NCBI GenBank assembly: GCA_950075865.1
Contig: CATMVA010000002.1
Location: 75,598 to 139,597, forward strand
DNA from: an uncultured Oscillospiraceae bacterium
GTDB lineage: Bacteria > Bacillota > Clostridia > Oscillospirales > Oscillospiraceae
Direction of reading: 5' to 3'
DNA: 64,000 bases
This document shows positions 1-12,100 of the stretch, one piece after another; within the stretch, counting starts at the first letter, position 1, and every line of letters begins with the position of its first letter. A program made the position numbers and the translations under genes. The notes beneath the pieces were generated by a model. The model was not told where the DNA came from, did not search any database, and saw only the letters and a program-made list of their open reading frames with translations.

Positions 1-72
1 GGCTCGGTGACGTCGGGCGTCTCGGGCTCGGTGACGTCGGGCGTCTCGGGCTCGGTCGTGTCGGGCACCTCA
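1..72 (-). repeat. 24-bp tandem repeats encoding TEPETPDV
   Basis: Units at 1-24 and 25-48 are identical at DNA level; the unit at 49-72 differs at a few bases (TEPEVPDT-type). A fourth decayed partial unit follows to about 90. In-frame length (8 codons) means copy number can change by slippage without breaking the frame. The array continues beyond base 1. Confidence 0.9.
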
Positions 73-160
73 GGCTCAATGGGCTCAGCCACATCGGGCA
101 GGCCGTTGGTGGCTGTACCGGCGGAGGGGCCGATGGGCGCGCCGGGCGTGGAGTCCACCA
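1..160 (-). other. Thr/Pro/Glu-rich linker leading off the left edge
   Basis: After a final beta segment (VRVYYLIGSFCVP, about 215-250) the protein becomes low-complexity: GPSAGTATNGLPDVAEPIEP, then repeats of TEPETPDV to the window edge. Such linkers usually span the peptidoglycan or connect to an anchor (SLH repeats or LPXTG signal). The anchor, if any, lies outside, so attachment is an inference. Confidence 0.75.
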
Positions 161-3100
161 CGGTCTTATTGAGCAGGTCGGTGGGATCGGGGGTACCGGC
201 CAAGGTGCCGCCGTTGGCGGGCACGCAGAAGCTACCGATCAGGTAGTAGACCCGGACGCCCTCCAGCAGATTGTCGTTGATGAAGGAAACGTAGAGGTAA
301 CCGTACTGCATGCCGGCCGGGACACTCAGGCGGCCGCCGGGCATGACCACCTTGGCACCGGTGGGATCGGAGGCATCCACGAAGGAGAACTGGGCGTTGT
401 AGAGGTCGATCTCCTCACCCGCGTTGGGGGTGTAGATCTTGTCGCCATTGGCGTCGAAGTAGACGTTCCAGCTATTGCCGGCAAAGCCCACATAGTCGCC
501 GTCGTTCAAGGTGAATCTCCGGTCAACCGGGAAGTCGCCGTAGAGGCCGGTCTGGACCAAGATCTCCATACGGTAGAGGTCCTGGAAGGTACCCTCGTAC
601 TTGGTGGCCAGGTCGCCGAAGTCCTTGGCGTCCCAGTCGTCCACCACGCCGTCGCCGTTGGCGTCGCCCACACCCAGAAGGACTGTGTAGAACTGGTACT
701 CGGCCTCGTACCCGGTGAGGGACAGGACCACGTTATCCTCCACATAATCCAGGTAGCCGGGGGTGTGGACCACCACCATGTAGGTGCCGGGCACCTTGCC
801 CTCGTCACCGCCGATGTAGGCGGAGTTCAGGATGTCCTCGGGGGTGATGTGGTAGGTGCCGGTGTCGGTGGCCGGGTTCTCCACGGTCTGGGTGGTGAGG
901 ACCTCCTCCAGGAGGCCGGAGCGCACCATCAGGTTGAACATCTCGGTGTAGGTCTCGCTGCCGGTGAGGGTGATGCCCAGGGAGGCGGCCAGAGTGGGAT
1001 CAGCCAGAAGGATGGCGTACATCTCGTCCACCGTGTTGTAGTACATGTCGTTGCCAGTGGCCATGTCGCTGCTCTTCTTATAGAGAGTCACGTCGGCCAG
1101 GTTCTGCTCCACGCCGATGACCTCGCCCTTCAGGTGGGTCCGGAAGGTGAGCTTGCCGTCGCCGGGATGGCGGTAGACCGTGATGACGTAGACGCCCTGC
1201 TTGCCGGTCTCCACCTCGGTGACCGTGACCAGGAACCGCTGGCTGCCGTTCATCTTGCTGGCATCCAGGAGCATGTTAGCGTGGAGGGTCAGGTTCCCAT
1301 CCCCGTCCTGCTCGGCGGTGGCGGTGACGGCGTAGGAGGTGTCGGTCTTCGGGTTGCCATCATCCTCCAGCTCCAGGTTGCCCAGGTCGTCGTAGACCAG
1401 CTGGGCGTACTGGGTGTGGTAGGTGGTATCCATCTCCTTGATGTTGACGGTGTAGCCCTTCTCCACCTTGGCATTGATCTCCAGGTAGGTGTCCAGGGTG
1501 TCCACGGCCACATCGTAGTAGGCGATGTCGCCCTCGAAGCCCCAGTCGGTCTTCCAGTCGTCGAAGCCATTGGTGTGGTACCGGTCAGGATCGGGCATTT
1601 CGTCCTTCTTCCACACGGTCCAGCCGGTCGTCTCCGGATCCACACCGTCGGGAGCAAGCTCGCTGGTGCCGGGCTCGCGCCACATGACCTCGAAGTTGTC
1701 GCTCTCCTCGGTGTCGGTAGTCCACAGGTCGAGGAGCTTGGCCTCGTTCACCCGCTTGATGTAGATGACGTAGGTGCACTCGCCCGCGCCTGTATCTCCG
1801 GCGGGAGGCATGATGTGGACGAAGAGGACGCTGTAGTCCCGGTCATCGTCGGACAGCGGGATGGTGATGTAGGACGGGATGCCGTTGGTGGGATACGGAG
1901 TGGCGGGATAGTTCACCAAGTTGTCGGTGTAGTCCACGCCGTTGTAGGTGATCATCACGCCGTCGGTGTTGGCGATGGCCACGGCGGGCACGTTGACGGT
2001 GACGAACTTGTCGCTGATGGGCACCTCGGCCAGGTAGTAGAAAGTATCCTGGGCGAAGCCGATGAGGCTGGTGTCCGTGGTGTCCACATTCAGGTTGCCG
2101 GCGGTGGTCTTGTAGAGCGGGCGCAGCCGGCTGACATCGCTGGTCAGGGAGGCCGTGGTGGACTCATCGTGGGTCGCGCCGCTGTGGAGGATCATATCCA
2201 GAGCGTGACGGTCACTGTCGGTCCGCTCGCCCCGGACCACCCAGACGTAGTAGTCGGCGGTCTTGCCGTCGGCCTTGCCGGTGATGGTCACCTTGAACAG
2301 GGTCTTGAAGTCCTCGGTCAGGAAGTAGTCGCTGCCGAAGAAGAGTTCCTTCCGGAAGCCGGTCTCCTCGCTGTACAGCGGACCGTTGAAGGTGCTGTAG
2401 GTGGGCTCGCCGGCGCGGGTGGGCACCCAGGTAAGGGTGACATCCTCGTTCTCCCGGTCAAAGCGGACACCCAGCCACATGCGGTTGTCGTCGTAGTCCA
2501 GGACCACCTTGTAGCTGGTCCACATCTCCTCGTAGTCCACCATGGGATCGCCGTTATTGTCCAGACGCAGGTTGTCGTCCGAGGGATCGGTCGAGTCCTT
2601 CAGGTGGATCAGGTCCCGCTCATTGGGATCGGCCACATCGGGATCGTAGGGACCGGGCTCGGGCTGGTAGGGCACCAGGTCGTCCAGAGTGATCTCGGGG
2701 ATGTCGTAGGGGGTGCGTTCCATGTGGATGGTGTAGGCCCCCTTGTGGAGCTTGCCGCTGTTGTCGAGGTAATGGATGGTGACCACCACGTCGAAGTAGC
2801 GGACATCCCTGTGGACGGTCTCAGAAACGGTCTCGGTCTCGTAGATCGGGTCACCGTTCTCGTCGAACATGGGGTTGCCGTCATCGTCCTTCTTGGGCAC
2901 CGGGTTACCATCGGCATCCTTCTTGATCTTCTCGACGGTCTCAATGGTGTCGTAGCCGGTGAGCAGGTCCTGACGGAAGATAGCCTCGAAGTAGCTCATG
3001 GCCGAGGTGGCGCCGGTGGCGTCGGTGAGAATGGTACCGGTACCGAGGCCATTCGTGCCCACGCCGGTGTTCAGCTGGCTGACGCCGGCGGCGTCCTTGC

Positions 3101-6100
3101 TGAGGTCCTCCACCTTGACGGAGGCGCCGAAGGCATCCAGGATCTCGGTGTCGGTGTCGTCGTAGAACTTGGTGATCTCCATGGAGATCTGGGCACTGTA
3201 CTGCTCGTATTCGCCTCTGGCCCAGACGGTGAACTCATCCTCGCTCTGAACCACCTGGCCGGTGTAGTTCCGGATGGGCGGGTCGAAGGTCTCGTTCAGG
3301 TGGGCGCTGTTCTTCACGCCCAGGTCGGTGAGGATGGGACCGTCGGTGTAGTAGACCGTCAGGTGGTACTCGTTGACCAGCTCGTAGCCGCTTTCGGCGA
3401 AGCGGGTCACACGGAAGGTGACGGTGGTACGGGCACCCTCCTCCACCACCTGCTTGAGCTCGCCGTCCACCAGCTTCTCCACCGTCGGGAAGCGGATCTC
3501 CACGAAGCCCTTGCTCTCGGTCATGGCGATGCGGTTGCCCTCAGAGTCGAAGATCTCCAGGTGGTCGCCCGGGGTCATGGCCTCGGCGCGGACCCAGAAT
3601 TTCTCCTGCTTGGCGGTGGCCACATAGTTGAACTGGTCGGGCATGAAGACCGTGAGGATGTTGCCGTCGTCCCGGATGGCGGGCGCGCTCTCGGCCAGGA
3701 AGATACCGGCCATGCGGAGGAGCGGGCCATAGATGTTCGTGGTGGTGCCATCGGCGTGAGAGATCTTGATGGGATCAGGCGAGCGGTCCACGATGGGCTG
3801 GCCATTCTCGTCCCTGACGTAGTCGCCGTTGCCGTCGATCCGGTACTGGTACTCGTGCTCGGGACGGTCGTAGTCAAAGGCGTGGATGACGTGGGTCTGG
3901 ATGAGCACGCCGTCCGCGTCGAAGACCTTGACGTCAAACCGGTCCTCGTAGGTGTTCATGGGCACGCCGGAGACGGTCTTGTAGAAGGTCTTGGGATCGT
4001 ACCGCTTGTAGCCCTTGTCGGGATCGGACTCGTCCACCAGGACGAAGGCGCCCTGGCTGCTCTCCACATAGTTCTCGAAGCGCTCGTAGGTGGCGTAGCC
4101 TGTGGCCAGGTCGGCGCGGTTGACCACCACGTACTCGCCAGAGCCGGGATCCAGACGGTAGACATCCTTGTCCGCCGGGATGGCGGTGGGATCCTTGGCC
4201 ACGTAGCTGATCATCTTGTTGTAGCGCTGCTGGACCGGGCCGATCACCTCGGTGTACCGGGCGATGTAGGTGGCTACCATGTACTCGTTGCCCAGGGAGC
4301 CGGCCACGGTGGTCAGGCTACCGCCGTCCCACTCGGCCTTCCAGCCGTTGACGGTGACTTCGCTGGTGGGCACGTACTTGCCGTTCTCGTCCTCCCGGAC
4401 CTTGGTGATGACACGGATCTTCATCTCCACGGTGACGTCGCCGTTCATGTTCATCTCCACGGTGCTCTCGTCACTGGTACGGTCGAAGTGATAGGCGGGA
4501 TCCACCGTACCGGTGGGCAGGCTCACCTGGATATCCTGGAGCCACTCGTTGCTCACCACGTTGTCGCTCTCCACGAAGGTGATGGAGTAACGCTGGTGAA
4601 CATCCCGGACGGGATCCTCCACCACGATGAAGACCACGTTGGTGGCTTTCAGGAAGTAGTAGTTGACATTGGCCTGGGCATGGAAGGGCACACCCACGAT
4701 GCCGGACGGGTCGGCCTTCAGGTCGGCGAAGGTCACGCCGGCGGGCAGGTAGGCGTAATAGTTGAGCACCCGCGGGGCGAAGCCAGTGGCGGCGTTGACC
4801 ACCTTGTTGACGGTGGCGGGCTTGGTGAGCTGCGGGCCGTCGGTGGGATAGAGCTCCAGCCGAGCTCCGCCGGGCACGGTGACGATCAGGTCGCTGAGGT
4901 CCATGCTGATGCCGGTTTCGGACAGACGGTCGATGACCAGGGTGTACATATCCTGGTAGTAGGCCACACCGTCGGGACGCTCATCGTAGACAAAGATGTC
5001 GTAGATGCTGTGGCCCACGGGCAGGTTGGACACATGAAGCCGGGCGATGGTCTGCTGCGGCACCACGGTGGCCAGGGCCGAGGTGATCTTGGTGCTGGAC
5101 ACACCCTGGATGATGCCGTCCTTACCCAGGATCTCCTTGGCGTAGGCGGTGATATCCAGCTCGGTCACGTCCCAGGGCACGGTCACGTAATACTGCTTGT
5201 GGTTCTCCTGGAAGGAGGTGGACATGGTGCCCTCGCTGACCGTAATCTGCTCCAGGGTAACGGGCTTATAGTTCTTGGGCAGACGGACGATGTTGATGAT
5301 GACCCGGTCCCTGGTATCGCTGGGCGTACCGTCGGGATTCAGGCCCTGGGCCTCGATCTCCACCACATTCTCCATGCCCTCGCTGAGGTAGATGTACATG
5401 GGATCCTGCTTGTCGGTGTACTCCTTGCCATACTGGTCATAGTAGTGCTCAGAGTAGCCGCCCTCCAGGTCGGTACGGGTCACAGGAGTGTTGGTATCCA
5501 CCAGAACGCCGTTGATCCACAGGCGGGAGGCGTTCTCGGCCATGGCGCTGACATCCACCCGGTCGATCTCGTTCTTCACCACCAGATAGTAGAACCGGAT
5601 GTAGGTGGTGAACGCAAGATCCAGGTCCTCGAACTCGGTCCGGATACCGGTGCCGTCATCGATGGTGGCAAGGCCGGTCAGGCCGGCGGCGGTGATGAGA
5701 GGCTTGGTGTAGTTCTCATCGGTGGTCTCGGGACCCATACGGTTGATGACCACGGTGTAGAACTTGCTCTTGCCCGCGCCGCTCTCGGAGGCGTTCTTGA
5801 TCTCCACCACGACCACGTTGTCGCCCACCAGGAGGTTGTTGACCTCGCTGGTATTGTCGGCGGACAGGGGGTGGTTGTTGACCGTGACGGTATGGCGGCC
5901 ATCCTCCAGCACGCTGCCGTCCTCACCCAGAATCTGGAAGGCGGCATCCACGAACATCTTGACGCTGGTGACCTCGTAGGGCACCTGGACGAAGTAATAG
6001 TTGAAGTCCGTGTTGAAGTTGGGCGTCATCTTGTAGGGCACGTCCTTCAGGTCGGTGACCTTCAGGAGGGTGCTCTCCCGGACATCGGTGATGGGGCCCT

Positions 6101-9100
6101 GGTCGGTGGCATCCACATGGATGGTGAGCAGGTACTCCTTGGTGGTGACCACCTCAGTCATCCTGTAGCCAGTGGCGCTGGAGGTGTCTTCGATCCGGTT
6201 GCCGTTCACATCCAGCTCGTAGGTCTCGCCCGTCACCTGGGAGATGAAGAGGACCTCATAGGTGGAGCCGGGCTTCAGATCGGAGAGCTGGTAGGCGTCG
6301 TAGGTCAGAGCGTCCACCTTCTTCAGGGGCATGGCTGCGCTCTTGACCCCGTCCTGGGTAACCACCACCTGCATGGTACCTCTGGGCGACTCCTCAGGCC
6401 GCTGAGTGGGCGTCAGGTAGAGAATGGATTTACCGTCGACAGTCCGCATCAGATCCTCGTAGCTGATGTTCATGAAGTAGTTGACCCGATCGTAATTCCA
6501 GACCGGCGTCAGACTTCCCACCGTGACGGGCACGATGGTGCCAGGCTCGCCGTGGGCGGACCGGTTCATGACATGGCCCATGGTGATGATGTCGGCCGTG
6601 TCGTCCCGGAGCCCGAAGGGATCGTCCTTCAGGTCCTGATCGCCCCGGTTGAGCTCCACAATGTACACGTGGCGGGAGTTCTTGGACGCGGTGCCATCGT
6701 TCTTCTCGGCCGTCATGGTCACGGTGACCAGGTTCTCGCCCCGGAGGAGCCGGAGGACCTTCGCCTCGTCGCTGCTCAGGGTGGCAGAGCTACCCTCGAA
6801 GAGGTCCCGGCCGCCGGTGGTGCGGATCCGGATGTTCTTGACGTGGTAGTTGTCGGCCGCCTGGGCCAGGAAGCTGACAGCCTCCTCGGCCGAGGGCACG
6901 GACACGAAGTAGGTGTAGACCTCGGGGTCGAAGGCAGGAACTGTGGGCTCGCTGAACTTCAGGTCTTCCAGCAGGCTGCCCACCTGGTTCGCCGTGCTGC
7001 TGTCGGCATCCTCGTCAACTACATTGGTGGTATCGCAGTAGATAGCCAGGGAGGCGTAGCGGCGCTGTTCGGCATGGCCGCTGTCATTGTTCCGGGTCAG
7101 CAGCTCCAGCACGTACCAGTTGTAGTCCTCGGACAGGATCAGCTCGATGCCCTCCCGGAGCTTCTGGACCGCAACAGGAGTCGCCACGGGCTTGCCGGAG
7201 GCGTCGAAGTTGTTCAGGTCGTAGAGGTAATACTCGTAGCTCTTGCCGGCAGGTGCGTTAGTGTAAGCCACATCAGTGAACAGCTTCACCTGGTTGCTGC
7301 CCGTCACCACCGAATAGAAGTTGTCATCGGCGGGATGCTCATCCACCTTACGGATGATCTCAATGCCCTCGTTGGTGGTGTCCTTCAGGGCGGCATCCAG
7401 CTTCATCTCCTGGAGGATGGGCGTCTCAAAGCGTTCGTCCCCATTGATGTTGGTGAAGGGAGTCTCGTTGAGGAAGATGTGGATCTTGTAGGTGGTGGCG
7501 TAGTAGCTGGCCGTACCGCTGTCGTTGTAGAGCACGGTGATCTCCACCGTGTAGCTCTGGCCGGTCTTCAGGCTCGCAGGCAGGTCGATGTAAGGCTTGT
7601 TGACCTTGAGACTCACGTTGGAAATGGGAAGGCCGGTGACATCATCGTCTACATAGTTCCCGGCGGAATCCCGGATACTGTAAGTGATGATGTAATTACA
7701 GGTGGCCTGGTCCTCGGGACGGATAGGATAGGTCACGGGGATCAGGGTGATCCGGCTGTGGGCGTTCTCCTTCAGGCGGCCAGCGTCCACGTTCATGTAG
7801 TAATTGGTGAGCTCGGGGTCAAACACGGGCGAGAAGTCACGCCACAGGCCATGGTCTCCCCCATCCCAGTCGTAGATCAACTGGATGTCCTGGAGCCGGG
7901 ATACCTTGTCGGCGGTCCGGTTGTTGATGTAAATGTCGTAGTACCGGATGTGGCGCTCGTCGGCCGAGATGACCTCGATCCGCAGGCAGTTCTCGTTGCC
8001 CGGACGCAGGATCACATTCTTCAGAGGCTCGCCGGTATTCAGGGAGTCATCTGTATTGGTGAAGTCGTCGATGGTCCGGACGATGCCGTCACCCTGGTCG
8101 GGCAGGATGATGTTGATGGTGGCACCATCAACCGCGTCGATCTTGGAGAAGTCGATCATGCCGGAGCCGTCGGTCACATCCACATGGTAAGTGGTCGTGG
8201 TGGGACCGTTGGGATCGGGCACAAAGTCGGGAACCAGATCCAGCACCGGATTGGGCGCGGCGTGCCCGACGGCCTCCAGCTGAGTTAGGTAGGCCGCGCT
8301 GCTCTTCTTATAGATGTGGAGCTTGAAGTTCTGGATCTCGGGTCTGTCGGCAGCAGGTACCGAATTGTCGTAGGCGATCTGAATGTTGATCTCGGTATAC
8401 TCGGCGTTGTTGTCCAGGGCGACGGGTAGCTTGCTGTCGAACTCCTGGGCAGAGTCGTCATTCCGGTGGTTGGCCAGCAGGCTGCCGAAGGCCACAGTCT
8501 GGGCTTTGGCCAGAAGATCATTCAGATACGGCGCCAGGGTCTGGGCACGCAGGTAGACCTGGGTGGCATCCTCGGGCACGTAAGCGATGAAGGCGCCCTT
8601 CACGTTCGGGTCTTCCTTCCAGGGCTCATTCTGATCGAAGGAGGCCCGGATGGCGGTGACGTCGAACTTGTTCTCATCCGGGTTGACCAGGATGTTGAGC
8701 ATGTCCCGGTTACTGGCGTCCAGGGACACCTGGAAGTACCGGTAGACCTTCCGTACGGTACTGATGGTGTAGCCGCCGTGCTCCAGCTCGGCGATGGTGC
8801 TCTCCAGGCTTTCGGTGATCCGGATCTCGGGAGTCACACCATCCCACAGAGCCACGCAGGTGTAGGTCTCCTCCAGCTTGGTGCTGGTGCCGTCCGCCGC
8901 GTTGGTGATCGTGACCACGGTCCAGGTGTCGCCCACATGGACGTCGTTGGGATCGGGCGCTTCCACGGCAGTGTCGGGATCATACTTGGGAACGCCGGAC
9001 TCGGGCGTGCTGTACTGGGCCACGCTGGTATAGGTGCCCTCGGCACGGATCACACCGTGGGTGGTGACGGTCACTTCATCCTTGGTATCGGGCAGGGGAT

Positions 9101-12100
9101 CAATGTACCAGCCGTCGATATCCGGGTAGGCGTAGGTCAGGTAGTTGGTGCCCGAGATGTAGTCGGAGACGGTGTACTGACGGGCAGCGCTGAAGCTGCC
9201 AGGCACACCCGCGTCATGCTTGTACATGGTGAGCTGGACCTTCACGTTCTGGTCATTGTTGGGCTTGACGGCGATGTAGGGACGGGCCGCCTTGGCCTCG
9301 TCGCTGTTGCCCATAACGAAGGCGCTGTAGCTGCTGGCATTGACACGGTTCATGTCGGTGTAGCGCACGTTGGAGGGCTTCTCGCTGGAGGTCTCGTTGG
9401 CGATGCGCACGTACTCCAGCGTCAGGTCGGGCTTCTCATGCTTGACGTTGATGTAGTAGTTGGCCAGGGCGCTGCCGTCCTCCGCCTTGACGATGACGGC
9501 GAAGCGGGTCATCTCGTTCTCCAGCATGTAATTCTCGCTGACGTAGGTGATGTCGCTCTTTTGGCCCTGGACCTCGCCGGTGGGCGCGTAGCGGACCACA
9601 GTGACGATGGTGCCGGAACCCTCGTGACGGTGGTGGGCCATACCGAAGACAGTCACGTCGTCCACGGCGTAGCTGATGGTGTAGTTCCGAACCGGGTACA
9701 GGGTACCGTTGATGTCCATCTGATCCTCGGACTCCCAGCGGTAGCCCAGGATGCCCCAGTCGTCCAGACGGGTATCGTTGGACAGCTCGTGGTAGCGGAC
9801 GTGGTAGACCTCCTCGTAGTCATAGGTCTTGGTGGGATCGTCGGCATCGGGGAAGTTCACATGGAGCTTCACGGGGATATCATAGACATCCTCATCGGTA
9901 AGATCCAGTCCGCTCAGGCCGATCAACTGGTAGTTGTAGTTGCTTGCCGGGCCCTGGATGGACTGCTTGGCGCCTCCCTCACCGATGGAGATACTGACCT
10001 CCAGCTGAGCCATCAGGTTCTTGGCATCCTCGGTGGCCTTCAGGTCGGCGTCGGGATCGCCCAAGGCCTCGTAGTAGCCCTGGCGGTTGTTCTTATAGTA
10101 GGCCTCCATCTCGTCCAGGAAGCGGTTGTAGCTGTCGTAGGCATCGCCCTGGACCACGATATCGTTCAGCGTCCTCTTGCCGTCCTCCCCTGTGGTGGGC
10201 TTCACCTTGACCACATAGTCCTTCACGGCGGGGGTGTAGGTCTTGTCCAGAGGCAGCTCCTCCACCTTGCCCGGGAAGTCCTCGGTGTAGGCGTTCAGGT
10301 CATCCAGCTGGATGGCGATATTCAGCAGGTGGATCTTCACCATGTAGGTGCGGACCACGCCGTCCACGGTGACGTCGATGGCCAGGAGGTTGTTGTCGTC
10401 CTGGTCGTTCAGGCTGGTGATCTGGGTGGTCAGGATGCTGCCCGCGGCACGGACGTAGAACTTGTCGTCAGTCTCGGGCACGGTGCCGTTCATCTTCAGC
10501 TGGGGCGGCATGGAGGTGTCGTACACGTTGTACTCGGTACGACGGACCTCGATGGTGCCGGTGGTTGCGGTGGTGCTGACCTCCAGGGAGGCGGTACGGC
10601 CCACGTCGAAGACGATGGCGGTGCCGGTGAGAACGCCGTTCTCACCCATGTTCAGGGCCACGTTCTTGCCGTCCACGCGGATGTAGTTCAGGTACTCGTC
10701 CACGGCGTTCTTACGGATGACCGCAGTCCAGAGTTCCTCCTTGCCGGCGGCGCGGACGGTGACGGGTACCCGGGTCTCGTCGCCCAGCAGGACCACGTTG
10801 TGGTTGGTGAACTCCTCGCCGTCGTTGGAGACGGTGCCGCTCTCGTCCGCGATGCCCAGGCCAATGGCTGCGCTGGCGCTGAGGCCCAGCTGCTGACGCT
10901 TGGCCGCGATGTCCTGGAAGGAAGCGCTCATCTCCACCTGCGGCGTGTTGGCCGGGAAGACATACTCCTTGAAGATAATGCAGTCATTGAGACGCTGCTC
11001 AAAGTTCACGTCCCGCTCGTCCAGACGGTACAGCAAGCCGGTCTCCTCGTTGTCGTTTCCGATGCTCAGGTAATAGTAGTAACCGTCGATGGTATTGCCC
11101 TTGACATAGGCCTTCTCGTCATCGGCAAGCTGCTGGACATAGTGGAACTCCTGACCGTTGTTGGTCTGGACCAGGAGCATCTTCTCTCCCTGGACCTTCA
11201 CGATCAAATCGCTGAGGTTCACCTTGCGCTGGCTGATATCCACCTCGTAAGTCTGGGTCTGGATGGGCAGACCAGTCTCGGGATCCCGGTCGGCGGTGAA
11301 GACCCGGATCTCCAGAGGCACATTGGGACGGTCGTGGGGGATGAGGACCTGAACGGTCAGGTAGTTATCCGAGCCCTTGCTCTGCAGGGAGATGACCTGC
11401 ACCCCGTCCTTGGCTGTGGGCTTGCCTCCGGCAGATTCTTCCGACGGGATGGGCTTGCCGTCAGCATCCAGCATCAGCGGGAAGTCGTTGTTGGGAGAAT
11501 CCTCATTATAGGCGTAGGCCAGGAAGGTGTTGTTCCCCTTGTCCCTCAGTTCGATACGGCCCATCTCGCTGGTGGCCTCCATGTAGAGGGTCACGATAGA
11601 ATCGGACCAGGTACCGTCGGGATTCCGCAGGTTGATCACGTCACCCACGTAGACATTGCCCTGCTGGGACAGGCGCTTGTCGGTGGCACCCTCGCCCTCG
11701 CCGGTGCGCAGGCGGACCTGCTCCAGGGCCACGTTGACCAGGCTGTTGCGGAGGATCACATAGTAGTCGGTGAACAGGCCGTTGGGGGCCTCCACGCGTA
11801 CGGGGATACGCCGCTCGCTGAGACGGCCCACGTTGATAGGCGTCGGCGAGTAGTAGGTGTTGCTGGCGTCACCGGGCTTCACATTGGTCTCATACACGCC
11901 GTCTATGTCCAGGTCCACCTTCACGATGGAGGTGGGATCGTCGGCCTTCAGCCAGAGCTTGGTGGTGACCGTGTTGATGGGCAGGTCGATGACGAAGACG
12001 CTCTTATTCTCGATCATGCCCTTCTCTTCGCCTTCCACGTCCCGGCCGGCGCTGGAGGTGTTGACCACAGTGTTCTCCACGGCCCAGGCCTCGTCCAGAC

